Source of the DNA: Maricaulis sp048270265
GTDB lineage: Bacteria > Pseudomonadota > Alphaproteobacteria > Caulobacterales > Maricaulaceae
Direction: 5' to 3'
Length of the DNA: 64,000 bases
Assembly (NCBI RefSeq): GCF_048270265.1
Contig: NZ_JBLWTD010000005.1
Coordinates: 62,001 to 126,000, forward strand
Below are positions 44,694-54,000 of the stretch, in pieces (the stretch's first letter is position 1; the number at the start of each line of letters is the position of its first letter). The notes under the pieces were generated by a model, which saw nothing but the letters and a program-made list of their open reading frames with translations, had not been told where the DNA came from and made no database searches. Made by a program: the position numbers and the translations under genes.

Positions 44694-45257
44694 TCATTGC
44701 GGCCGCCCATCGCTCATGCATTCGGCGGAATAGGCCTTGGCATATCCCTCGCCATAACAGGCCAGAAACCCGTCCCCGACATTGAGATTGGGGATGGCGC
44801 CATTCTCGAACGGCGTCTGCAGCAGCAGGCGGGCATAGGCGGCATCGAGGGTGTCGCGGTCATCTTCCAGGAAAGCGATGGTCGCATCGACATAGCTGTT
44901 CCAGTCGAGACGATCCCCGTCCTGATAGGGCGCGCTATAGGAGGCGCGGAAGAAATCCAGCGCCCGCCCGGTCTCGCCGGCGAAAGCGAACATCTGGCCG
45001 GCGTGAAAGCGAAGCACCCGTACATTATAGGCTTCCAGCGAGGCGTGCGAGTAGAGCAGATAGTCCGCAATCAGATCGCCCGCAGCTGTGTAACAGGCCC
45101 CTGTCTCGCCCAGCGGGCGCCAGCCCTCGCCCGGTGTCTGGTCGAAATCCTCATAGCTCATCGCCAGATAGCCGGCGCGTTGATCCGCGGAAATCTCGCA
45201 GACCGTGGCGGCGGCTGGCTGGGCCAGCGCGAAGAGGAGCGCAGCAATCATGCTCAC
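44694..45257 (-). CDS. Exported protein of unknown function between scoA and scoB
   Basis: A 187-residue protein. The N-terminus MSMIAALLFALAQPAAATVC is a signal peptide ending AAA-T. The mature part is helical, Ala/Tyr-rich and resembles tetratricopeptide-like helices (RVLRFHAGQMFAFAGETGRA; LDFFRASYSAPYQDG; YVDATIAFLEDDRDTLDAAY), with four Cys residues. Its ATG overlaps the scoA stop by 4 nt, so it is translationally coupled to a cytoplasmic enzyme. I recognise no named family; Tetratricopeptide-like is an inference. Confidence 0.75.
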   Translation of the reverse strand: MSMIAALLFALAQPAAATVCEISADQRAGYLAMSYEDFDQTPGEGWRPLGETGACYTAAGDLIADYLLYSHASLEAYNVRVLRFHAGQMFAFAGETGRALDFFRASYSAPYQDGDRLDWNSYVDATIAFLEDDRDTLDAAYARLLLQTPFENGAIPNLNVGDGFLACYGEGYAKAYSAECMSDGRPQ

Positions 45258-45958
45258 GCGCTCTCACGCTGACGAACGGTGCGCTGCTCGATACGTTTCT
45301 CGAACTCACCGACAAACACGCGCTGGACGAAAATGCCCGGCGTGTGGATGTGATCGGGATCGAAAGAGCCCAGCTCGACGATTTCCTCGACCTCGGCGAT
45401 GGTGACCTTGCCGGCCGTCGCCATCATCGGATTGAAATTGCGTGCGGTCTTGCGGAAGATCAGATTGCCTTGCGGATCAGCCTTCCAGGCCTTGATGATC
45501 GAGACATCGGCGGTCAATCCGGTTTCCAGGATATAGCTCTCGCCATTGAAGGTGCGCGCTTCCTTGCCCTCGGCGATCAGCGTGCCGACGCCGGTCTTGG
45601 TGTAGAAGCCGGGAATGCCGGCACCACCGGCGCGGATGCGCTCGGCCAGCGTGCCCTGCGGGTTGAATTCGAGCTCAAGCTCGCCGGACAGGTACTGGCG
45701 TTCGAATTCCTTGTTCTCCCCGACATAGGAGGAGATCATTTTCTTGATGCGCTTGGCATCGAGCAGCACGCCAAGGCCGAAACCGTCGACGCCGCAATTG
45801 TTCGAGATAACCGTCAGATCCTTGACGCCGCTCTCGAGCAGCGCCGCGATGGAGTTCTCCGGAATGCCGCACAGGCCAAACCCGCCGGACATCACTGTCA
45901 TCCCATCAAAAGCCAGGCCCTCAAGGGCACTCTTGGCGTCGGGAAATACCTTTTTCAT
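45254..45958 (-). CDS. scoA: 3-oxoacid CoA-transferase subunit A
   Basis: A 234-residue subunit A with the family pattern DGMTVMSGGFGLCGIPENSI, LTVISNNCGVDGFGLGVLL and AGIPGFYTKTGVGTLIAEGK. It works with the scoB product; the two are 634 bp apart with one gene between. Together they interconvert acetoacetate and acetoacetyl-CoA using succinyl-CoA. Confidence 0.96.
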   Translation of the reverse strand: MKKVFPDAKSALEGLAFDGMTVMSGGFGLCGIPENSIAALLESGVKDLTVISNNCGVDGFGLGVLLDAKRIKKMISSYVGENKEFERQYLSGELELEFNPQGTLAERIRAGGAGIPGFYTKTGVGTLIAEGKEARTFNGESYILETGLTADVSIIKAWKADPQGNLIFRKTARNFNPMMATAGKVTIAEVEEIVELGSFDPDHIHTPGIFVQRVFVGEFEKRIEQRTVRQRESA

Positions 45959-46027
45959 GCGGACCCCAGTCGTAAGTTGATGATCGGTTCATGTTTATAT
46001 CGCACGCGCAGCAAAATACCAGAGACT

Positions 46028-46921
46028 TCACGCTGGCGCGGCATTGGCCGGCCGCCGCGCATCGATTTCGATTGCCAGGGCGCCGCCGAAGAACACTGCA
46101 TAGGCAGACCAGTAAATCCACAGCAGGAAAACGACAAGGGCGCCCATCGAGCCATAGATCCCGAAGTCGAGCACCCGGCTGACATAGATGGAGAAGCCCT
46201 TCGACAGGCTCAGCCACAACCCGCATGACACCGCAGCGGCGATGGCGGACGGGCCCCAGGCAATGGCGTATTCGCGCCGGCGCATCGTCATGTGATAGAG
46301 CAGCGTCAGGGCGGCGAACATGGTGAAACCGGTCGCCGACCATTCATTGATCACGGATCGTATGTCGAGCGGCTCCAGCCCGAGCGCCTCGAACAACTGG
46401 CGCATGAAGACCGGAATCACCAGGACGGCAAGGTTGGCCGCCGTGATCAGGGCGCCGCCGATCAGCAACGAGACGATGGCGAGAAAATTGAAGTGAATGA
46501 CATTGCGGATGTCACGGTCCTCGGCGAGGTGATTGAGGCCGGCAATCAGCGCCTTGGCTCCGCGCGCAGCCGCGAACAGGGCAATCAGCAGGGCCACGGC
46601 ACCATTGAATGACAGCGCCGAGATCGGCGCTTCGGTGATGCGACCGATCTGGCCCATGACAAAGACCTGCGCGCCTTCCGGCATGATCTCGGCAAAGCGT
46701 GCAATCTGGGATTCGGCGTCGGCGGTTGAAAAGGCGAGGCCGTAGATCGAGATACCCAGAGCGATGGTCGGGAACAGCGCCAGCATGCCGAAGAAGGACA
46801 CCCCGCCGGCAAACAGCATCACATCACGCGCCATGGAACGGCTGATCGCCGCGATAATGATCTCCAGCCAGGGCGGGAGATCAAATTCGATCTTCAACAA
46901 GCGCTTGATTGATTTCAACAT
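46028..46921 (-). CDS. YihY/BrkB-family inner-membrane protein
   Basis: About 297 residues, six hydrophobic segments. The family signature is MARDVMLFAGGVSFFGMLALFP near the N-terminus; later PVFMRQLFEALGL and LLYHMTMRRREYAIAWGPSA, VSRVLDFGIYGSMGALVVFL also match. YihY proteins were once called RNase BN in error; the true function is unclear. ATG 46921 gives the normal family length; a longer frame begins at 47014 overlapping the WYL gene. Confidence 0.9.
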   Translation of the reverse strand: MLKSIKRLLKIEFDLPPWLEIIIAAISRSMARDVMLFAGGVSFFGMLALFPTIALGISIYGLAFSTADAESQIARFAEIMPEGAQVFVMGQIGRITEAPISALSFNGAVALLIALFAAARGAKALIAGLNHLAEDRDIRNVIHFNFLAIVSLLIGGALITAANLAVLVIPVFMRQLFEALGLEPLDIRSVINEWSATGFTMFAALTLLYHMTMRRREYAIAWGPSAIAAAVSCGLWLSLSKGFSIYVSRVLDFGIYGSMGALVVFLLWIYWSAYAVFFGGALAIEIDARRPANAAPA

Positions 46922-47007
46922 GGTGGCAGGAATGGGTCCGGACGAAGTGTTGCGACGCCTAATACGCCAAGATGGCGTTTTGCGCACCCTTGGTGTGAGG
47001 AGAGACC

Positions 47008-48000
47008 ATGTCATTCGCCAAAGCCGTTGATCTGCTGCGCCTGGCGCGTATGGCCAGCGGCCATGTCGGCATCACGCTGAGCGATATCGAACACGAATTC
47101 GGCGTCGTGCGCCGCACGGCCCAGCGCATGACCGATGCCCTCACCCAATCCTTCCCCGACACCGAGGATTACATCGGTCCGGACGGGCGCAAGCGCTGGC
47201 GGGTCCCGCGGCGGCGGGTGGCCGAGTTCTTCGCACCGAGCCCCGACGAGGTCGCGACGCTGGAACTGGCCTGCAACATGCTCGAACACCAGGGCCTTCC
47301 CGGCGAGGCCGGGCGGCTGCGCTCGCTGCGCGAGACCATCAAGATCCTGACCCCGGACAACAAGCATGCCCGGCTGGAAGCCGACGAGGAAGCCCTGCTG
47401 GAAGCCATGGGGCATGCGGCGCGTCCCGGCCCGCGCCCGGCCAGCGATCCCGTTGTCGACACCGCTATAGCCGAAGCACTCAAAGGCCCCTTCGCGCTGG
47501 ATATTCTTTACCGCGGCCGCCAGGACAGCGCCGCCTCGCTGCGCCGGGTCGAGCCCTATGGCCTGTTACTGGGCGCGCGTCGCTATCTCGTCGCCCGCGA
47601 CCCGTCCAAGCCCGATGGTCATCTGCGCCATTACCGCGTCGAGGATATCGAGCAGGCCTCGGTCACCGACGACTGGTTTGCCCGCGACGAGGCTTTCGAT
47701 CTGGAGGCCTATGCCAAGCGGGCCTTCGGCGTCTTCCAGACCGAGGCGGAATTCGGCGAGGTTGTCTGGAAGTTCACGCCGCGCGCTGCGCCGCACGCGG
47801 CCCGCTTCCGCTTTCATCCGGACCAGACCAGCGAGGTTGAGGCCGACGGCTCACTGATCGTGCGCTTCTCCGCCTGCGGTTATCTGGAGATGTGCTGGCA
47901 TCTCTACGCCTGGGGCGACCAGGTCGAGGTGCTGGCCCCGCCTGCCCTCGCCGAGATGGTTGCCGGGCACAGGCGCGGCGACTTCCCCGGCTTCCCCTGA
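47008..48000 (+). CDS. WYL-domain transcriptional regulator
   Basis: A 330-residue protein with an N-terminal winged HTH (AVDLLRLARMASGHVGITLS, DIEHEFGVVRRTAQRMTDAL) and a WYL domain at about 160-235 (SLRRVEPYGLLLGARRYLVA), followed by the WCX extension. WYL proteins bind nucleic acid or nucleotide ligands and often regulate DNA-damage or defence genes. Here it is divergent from yihY and has no defence genes next to it, so its target is open. Confidence 0.92.
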   Translation: MSFAKAVDLLRLARMASGHVGITLSDIEHEFGVVRRTAQRMTDALTQSFPDTEDYIGPDGRKRWRVPRRRVAEFFAPSPDEVATLELACNMLEHQGLPGEAGRLRSLRETIKILTPDNKHARLEADEEALLEAMGHAARPGPRPASDPVVDTAIAEALKGPFALDILYRGRQDSAASLRRVEPYGLLLGARRYLVARDPSKPDGHLRHYRVEDIEQASVTDDWFARDEAFDLEAYAKRAFGVFQTEAEFGEVVWKFTPRAAPHAARFRFHPDQTSEVEADGSLIVRFSACGYLEMCWHLYAWGDQVEVLAPPALAEMVAGHRRGDFPGFP

Positions 48001-48004
48001 TCGT

Positions 48005-48256
48005 TCAACGCACCGCAATCCGGACCGAGTCCGCCGGCAGCCAGGATGGCATCGAGTGGCCGTCCGAGGCGCTCATGGCCAAGCGGTAGCCCTTGTGCAG
48101 ATAGCGGCAGACCGAACGCAGGTCTTCCACGTGCAGGCAGCTGATATCATCGCCAGGCTGTTGCATGCGGAAATAGCCGTCACGAAAACGGTGCGGGGCC
48201 ATTGAGCGCAGTGCGCCGCCGGCGCCTTCGACATAGGCATTGATTGCGATTGCCAT
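48005..48256 (-). CDS. Small uncharacterised protein (83 aa)
   Basis: An 83-residue frame on the minus strand, ending 4 bp from the WYL stop. It begins MAIAINAYVEGAGGALRSM after a GGAG site with good spacing. It has no hydrophobic segments; FRMQQPGDDISCLHVEDLRS looks like a globular protein and not chance translation. I know no family. It would be a single gene or the end of an operon beginning elsewhere. Confidence 0.6.
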   Translation of the reverse strand: MAIAINAYVEGAGGALRSMAPHRFRDGYFRMQQPGDDISCLHVEDLRSVCRYLHKGYRLAMSASDGHSMPSWLPADSVRIAVR

Positions 48257-48546
48257 GATTGATCTCCATTCGATTGGCTCGTTGGATATCAATATGGAGG
48301 GGGTGGGCGACAAAAACGGTCACCTGCGATTCGCGCAACTGTTCAGCAGTTCGCGGCAGCGCAGAATGTGAAACGCCGGTCGTTGGGGGCGACCGGCGTT
48401 TCGGGGTATTCGTATCGCTACGAAGAGAAGCGGACGAGCGAGGGACAAGGGTGTCCGCTGATCTCGAGGATGAGAATGGCATTCGGGCGCTGAACCGCGC
48501 ATGAACGCTTTCAGTCATCTCCGTGACAGTAAAAAATCGCCCGAAT
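48257..48546. other. Intergenic region with an isolated hairpin, 290 bp
   Basis: No gene. Holds the perfect hairpin at 48370-48402 and a run of six T (minus strand) just after the CoA-transferase stop at about 48535. Confidence 0.5.
48370..48402. terminator. Perfect 13-bp hairpin, possible terminator
   Basis: Stem GAAACGCCGGTCG/CGACCGGCGTTTC with a 7-nt loop. Neither side has a T run of useful length, and the nearest genes reading into it are 145 bp (minus side, CoA-transferase) or more away, so it may instead be a small structured RNA or repeat. Confidence 0.55.
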
Positions 48547-49641
48547 CTAACGCGTTACCTTCCAGTCGGCGAGAATGTCCTCGCGATCTGCTCCCGGCTT
48601 GGGCGCTGGCCCCTGCACCGCGCCGGGCGTGCGCGAGAAGCGCGGGGCCGGTGCGGCCTGGTGAACACCATCAATATCGATGAAGACCTCGCGTTCGGCC
48701 ATATGGGGATGGCTGCGCGCTTCCTCATAGTTCAGCACCGGCGCAAAGCAGACATCACTGCCCTCCAGCAAGGCGCACCACTCATCCCGCGTCTTGCCAA
48801 GGAAGACCTCCGCCAGCCTTGCCTTCGCTGCGGGCCAGTCCCCGGGTATCCAGCTGGCCGGCATGGTGGCGGGATCAATCTCCAGCTTTTCCATCAAAAG
48901 CGCATAGAATTGCGGCTCCAGCGGTCCGATCGAGACATGTCCGCCATCAGCGCAGCGATAGACGCCATAGAAATGCGCGCCGCCATCGAGCACGTTCTCG
49001 CCGCGGTTTGTGTTCCAAAGCCCCATCGCGGCGAGCTGATGCTGCGAGGCCATCAGCGAGCTGGCGCCGTCGACAATCGCCGCATCAACGACCTGGCCCT
49101 CACCGGTGGCACGGGCATGCACCAGTCCGGCCAGCACACCGAAGGCGAGATACATGGCACCGCCACCGAAATCTCCGACCAGGTTGAGCGGCGGCACCGG
49201 GGTCTCCGTGGTGCCGATCGCGCCGAGCGCACCGGTGAGCGAGATATAATTGATGTCATGACCGGCGGCCTGGGCCAGAGGGCCGGTCTGGCCCCAACCG
49301 GTCATGCGGCCATAGACCAGGGCCGGGTTGAGCGCGAGAGCCGCGTCAGGGCCAAGCCCGAGCCGTTCCATCACGCCGGGCCGGAAGCCCTCGAGCAGGA
49401 TTTCCGCCTTGCCGATCAGATCGCGGCAGATCGCCAGATCGCCCTCATCCTTCATGTTCAGGGAAATTGAGCGGCGTCCGCGCGCTAGAACCTCGGCGGC
49501 GCCGCCCCCATGGGCACCGGGACGGTCGATGCGCACCACATCGGCCCCCATATCAGCCAGCATCATGGCACAGAAGGGTGCCGGACCCAGGCCGACAAAT
49601 TCCAGTACTTTAACCCCTTTTAGAGGTCCTTGCGCTTTCAT
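48547..49641 (-). CDS. CaiB/BaiF family CoA-transferase (class III), AMACR-like
   Basis: A 364-residue family III enzyme. VKVLEFVGLGPAPFCAMMLA and DMGADVVRIDRPG begin the protein; the catalytic Asp is probably in YLAF-adjacent NLVGDFGGGAMYLAF. GHDINYISLTGALGAIG is characteristic of alpha-methylacyl-CoA racemases, so racemisation of 2-methylacyl-CoA is the best guess. ATG 49641 gives the family length. It is divergent from the degenerate GGDEF gene. Confidence 0.93.
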   Translation of the reverse strand: MKAQGPLKGVKVLEFVGLGPAPFCAMMLADMGADVVRIDRPGAHGGGAAEVLARGRRSISLNMKDEGDLAICRDLIGKAEILLEGFRPGVMERLGLGPDAALALNPALVYGRMTGWGQTGPLAQAAGHDINYISLTGALGAIGTTETPVPPLNLVGDFGGGAMYLAFGVLAGLVHARATGEGQVVDAAIVDGASSLMASQHQLAAMGLWNTNRGENVLDGGAHFYGVYRCADGGHVSIGPLEPQFYALLMEKLEIDPATMPASWIPGDWPAAKARLAEVFLGKTRDEWCALLEGSDVCFAPVLNYEEARSHPHMAEREVFIDIDGVHQAAPAPRFSRTPGAVQGPAPKPGADREDILADWKVTR

Positions 49642-49735
49642 GGGGACTTCCTTGCGAATCGTTGGTTTTGAAAGCGTGGCACTTGTGACAAACTCAAGAA
49701 ACACCAAATCATCGGTGTCTGCGGCAGGGGGACGC

Positions 49736-51052
49736 ATGGGACGCGAACTGAACGTCCTGTTATTCGGGGCACCGGACCGGGTAGACGGTCTGGGCCGTCA
49801 GCTCGAATCCTTCGCCCTGCGCGCCCGCCCCATTCGCGCCGACTCGCCCCCGGCCCGCAATCCGCGGCAATGGGCGTCCAGCATTATCCTGGCCGAGACC
49901 GACCGCGATGTCGAAGACGGCCTCGAAGCGATCCAGCGCTTTGCACCGGGTCCGCGTCCGGTGATCGTCGTGCACCCCGTGGCCCTGTCGGCCAATGAGC
50001 ACGTCGATTCCTGGATCCGCGAACCCACCCTGCCCGTTCAGATCGCCGCGCGCGTGCGTGCGCTCTCCCGCCTGCATTCGATGGAAGAGGTCGCCAAGCG
50101 CCGCACGGCCGTGACGGCCCTTTACGGGGATCGTGGCCGCAATCTCGACACCGTCGATCCGGCGCCTTGCGTACTCTATGTCGGCGATGCCTCACCGCGC
50201 TTCATGGCGCTGCAGCACAGCCTCAAGAGTGCTGATGCAGAGGTCGTCGGGGCCTTCTCATCCTATTCGGCTTTCGATTACCTGCACGAGCGGCCGTTTG
50301 ACGCCGTCGTGCTCAATGCGACCGGCAAGCGCGACGTCGCTTTCACGATTTCCTCGGCCATGCGGCGCAATGCCCGCCTCTATCACACACCGGTTCTGTT
50401 GATGGGCGGCGATGATGACGCGGCCAGTGCTGAAGAAGCCTATGCCCGCGGCGTCTCCGACATCATTTCCCCGCGCACCAGTGATGAGGAAATGCGCGAC
50501 CGTATTCTCGCGCTCGCAGCCGAACGCCGGCGGCGGCGCCGCGCCAAGGCGGCGCTTGAAGCCTGTCGCGAGCCGCGGACGCTGGACATCGAAACCGGCC
50601 TGTTCCACGCCGCCTTCATCACCTCACATCTGCAGGACCTGATCCAGGCAGCCGCCCGCGACGAGATCTCGCTTTCGGTGCTGGCGCTCAAGGTGGTCTC
50701 GCCCATGACCGGCGACGCTGCAGAGGCGCCATCGACGGAGAAGGCCAAACGGCAATTTGCCGCCATGCTGCGTCATTTGCTGCGCACCGAGGATGCCGCC
50801 GCCCGGATCGGTCCGGACACATTCCTGGCCATCCTGCCCTTTACCGACACGGTCGGGATTGATTGCGTCGCAGCACGGGTGGCCGCGATCGCCGACTGCA
50901 CCGCCTTCGAAAGCGAAGATCCGCTGCAACCCTTCCGCCTGGGTGTCCTGTCCGCCGCCGTCGAGGTTCGCGCTGACGAAACCGCCGAGGCGCTGATCGA
51001 GCGCGCCGTGTTGAAACTGCGCCGCAACGACCCGCTCGCCGCCATTGGCTAG
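49736..51052 (+). CDS. Degenerate PleD/PopA-like protein (two pseudo-receivers, non-catalytic GGDEF)
   Basis: About 438 residues. Residues 1-120 and 143-262 have receiver-like folds, but the phospho-acceptor Asp is replaced: in the second, FDAVVLNATG has Asn194 where Asp is expected, and the Lys/Pro segment reads SPRTS. Residues about 282-435 form a GGDEF-like domain (DIETGLFHAAFI) in which the signature reads RIGPDTF instead of GG(D/E)EF, so cyclase activity is not expected. The layout matches PleD and the enzyme-dead PopA of Caulobacter. It overlaps the convergent mfd by 4 nt. Confidence 0.85.
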   Translation: MGRELNVLLFGAPDRVDGLGRQLESFALRARPIRADSPPARNPRQWASSIILAETDRDVEDGLEAIQRFAPGPRPVIVVHPVALSANEHVDSWIREPTLPVQIAARVRALSRLHSMEEVAKRRTAVTALYGDRGRNLDTVDPAPCVLYVGDASPRFMALQHSLKSADAEVVGAFSSYSAFDYLHERPFDAVVLNATGKRDVAFTISSAMRRNARLYHTPVLLMGGDDDAASAEEAYARGVSDIISPRTSDEEMRDRILALAAERRRRRRAKAALEACREPRTLDIETGLFHAAFITSHLQDLIQAAARDEISLSVLALKVVSPMTGDAAEAPSTEKAKRQFAAMLRHLLRTEDAAARIGPDTFLAILPFTDTVGIDCVAARVAAIADCTAFESEDPLQPFRLGVLSAAVEVRADETAEALIERAVLKLRRNDPLAAIG

Positions 51053-54000
51053 GCTGGCGTCGCGGCCCGGTTTCCGGCCCTGACAGCGATGTCCGCCAGC
51101 GGCGCCAGTGCCCGCTCGATGGCGCGCAGGCGATCATCGGGCGCATCCCATTCCGCGCGCAGCACCAGCTTGTGATCCGGGCGCACCTTGAACAGGCCCT
51201 GGTTCTTGGAGATGTGCTCCACCAGACTGACCGGATCGATGAAGGTGTCGCCGCGGAAATGGATCACGGCGCCCTTTGGCCCGGCATCGACCTTCTCCAC
51301 CCCGGCCCGCTTGCACAACGTCTTGACAGCCACGACCCGCAGCAAGGTCTCGACTTCCGACGGCAGGGGCCCGAAACGGTCGATCAGTTCGGCCGCGAAG
51401 CTCTCGCGATCGGTCTTGTTGTCGAGCGATGACAGGCGGCGATAGAGCTGCAGCCGCACATCAAGATCGGAAACGTAATAGTCGGGGATCAGCACGGCGC
51501 CGCCGGCATTGATCTGCGGCGTCCATTCGCCCTCATCCTGCTCCTCACCGCCCTCGCGCAATGAGGCCACAGCCTCCTCGAGCATGGACTGGTAGAGCTC
51601 CACCCCGACATCCTTGATATGGCCCGACTGTTCCTCGCCGAGCATATTGCCGCCGCCACGCAGATCGAGATCGTGCGAGGCCAGGGTAAAACCGGCGCCC
51701 AGGGCATCGAGGGAATGGAGCACCTTGAGGCGCTTTTCGGCGCCTTCGGACAGTTTCTGCCGCGCCGGCGTCGTCATATAGGCATAGGCGCGTGTCTTGG
51801 AACGCCCGACCCGGCCGCGCAGCTGGTAGAGCTGGGAAAGGCCGAAACGGTCGGCGCGGTGGATGATCAGCGTGTTGGCCGTGGGGATGTCGATGCCGGA
51901 CTCGATGATGGTGGTGGAGAGCAACACGTCATACTGGCCCTCATAGAAGGCCGTCATGATGTCTTCCAGCTGGGTCGCTGCCATCTGGCCATGGGCCGCG
52001 ACGAAGGAGACCTCGGGCACGGATTCGCGCAGGAAGGTGATGATTTCCTCCAGATCGCTGATCCGCGGCACCACGAAGAAGGCCTGGCCGCCGCGATATT
52101 TCTCGCGCAGCAGCGCCTCGCGGATCGTCACAGTGTCAAAGGGCGCGATATAGGTGCGCACGGCGAGTCGGTCGACCGGCGGTGTGGCGATGATGGAGAG
52201 GTCACGGATGCCGGTCAGGGCGAGTTGCAGCGTGCGCGGGATCGGGGTCGCCGTAAGCGTCAGGACGTGCACGTCGGCGCGCAATTCCTTGAGCCTTTCC
52301 TTGTGCTTGACCCCGAAATGCTGCTCCTCGTCGACGATCAGAAGCCCGAGATCGGAAAATTTGACGGTCTTGGCCAGCAGCGCATGCGTGCCGACCACGA
52401 TTTCCACCTGGCCCTCGCGCAGCTCGTCCTTGGTGGCATTGGCCTGTTTGGTGCCGACCAGACGCGATAATTGCCGCACCTTGACCGGCCAGCCGCGGAA
52501 ACGGTCGCTGAAGGTCTTGAAATGCTGGCGCACCAGCAGCGTCGTCGGGGCCACCACCGCGACCTGGCGCCCGCTCATCGCCACGACAAAGGCGGCGCGC
52601 AGGGCCACCTCGGTCTTGCCGAAACCGACATCACCGCAGATCAACCGGTCCATCGGCCGGCCACGCGCCAGATCGCCGAGCACATCCTCGACGGCATTGA
52701 GCTGGTCATCGGTCTCGGCGAAGGGAAAGGCGGTGCAGAATTCGTCCCAGGGGCCATGCTCCGGCACGATCGGATCGGCGGTGCGCGCCAGGCGCTTGGC
52801 GGCGATCTTGATCAGCGCGTCGGCCATGTCGCGCAGGCGCTTCTTGGCCTTGGCCTTGCGCGCCTGCCAGGCCACGCCGCCGAGCTTGTCCAGCTGCGCC
52901 GTATCGCTGTCGGAGCCATAGCGCGACAGAAGTTCGATATTCTCGACCGGGAGATAGAGTTTCGCGGCGCCGGCATATTCCAGCTCGAGACAATCATGCG
53001 GCGCATCCTGCACCGGCAGCGTCTTCAGCCCGATGAAACGGCCCAGCCCGTGATCGGCATGGATCACCAGATCGCCCGGCGACAGGGCTCCGGCCTCGAC
53101 GATGATGTCGGAGGATTTGCGCCGACGCCGTGGCCGCGCCAGGCGGTCGCCGAGAATGTCCTGTTCGGAAAGGATGGCGATGGTCTCGGTCTCGAAACCG
53201 CGCTCGACCGGCAGAATGGCCCGCAGCACAGCCTTGGGCGGGGCCTTGGCGACCTCGTCCCAATGCTCTACCGCGATGATCTTGCCGACACCGTGATCGC
53301 CCAGAACCGAAGCAAGGCGTTCCGACGCGCCCGCACTCCACGAGGCCAGCACGACGCGTTTGCCGGCCTTGACCAGTGCCTGGACATGTCTGGCAGCGGC
53401 GTCGAACACATTGGTGTTTTCCGCGGCACGTTCGGCGGCGAAGATCCGCCCCTGCTTGCCGCCGACATCAATGGTCTGCGGCCCTGCCTCGTTGAAGGCG
53501 GTGAAGCGGCGCACGGTGAGAGCGGACAGTGTCCTGGCCCATTCGGCCTTGGCGAAATACAGCTGGCTCGGTGGCAGCGCGCGATAGGTCGGCGCCGACA
53601 GGCTCGACTCGTGCGCCGACTTGCTCGCTTCCTGGCGCGCCTCGTAATAATCGGTGATCTGCTTGTTGCGCTCGGCAAAGGCATCGTCGGCAAGGTGATC
53701 GATCGCGATCAGTGCCGTGGTGGGCAGATAGTCGAAGGGTGTTGCCAGGCTGTCGTGAAACAGGGGAAGCCAATGCTCCACCCCGGCTGGCCTGGCACCC
53801 GCACTGACGGCCTCATAGATCGGATCGCCACCCTTGGCCGCGCCGAAACGGCTGACGAAGGCGGTGCGGAAATGCGAGATACTGGCATCGTCGAGCAGGA
53901 CTTCGCTGACCGGATTGAATTCGATACTGGTGAGCTGCCGCAGCGAGCGCTGCGTTTCCGGGTCGAAGGAGCGGATTGATTCCAGCGTATCGCCGAAGAA

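Noticed and set aside
47008..48256. WYL regulator plus small gene as a defence or phage island
   Set aside because: No nuclease, helicase or other effector lies nearby; neighbours are ordinary metabolic and membrane genes.
52471..53979. 502-codon frame opposite mfd
   Set aside because: Antisense to a universally conserved gene; no ribosome-binding site and no recognisable motif.
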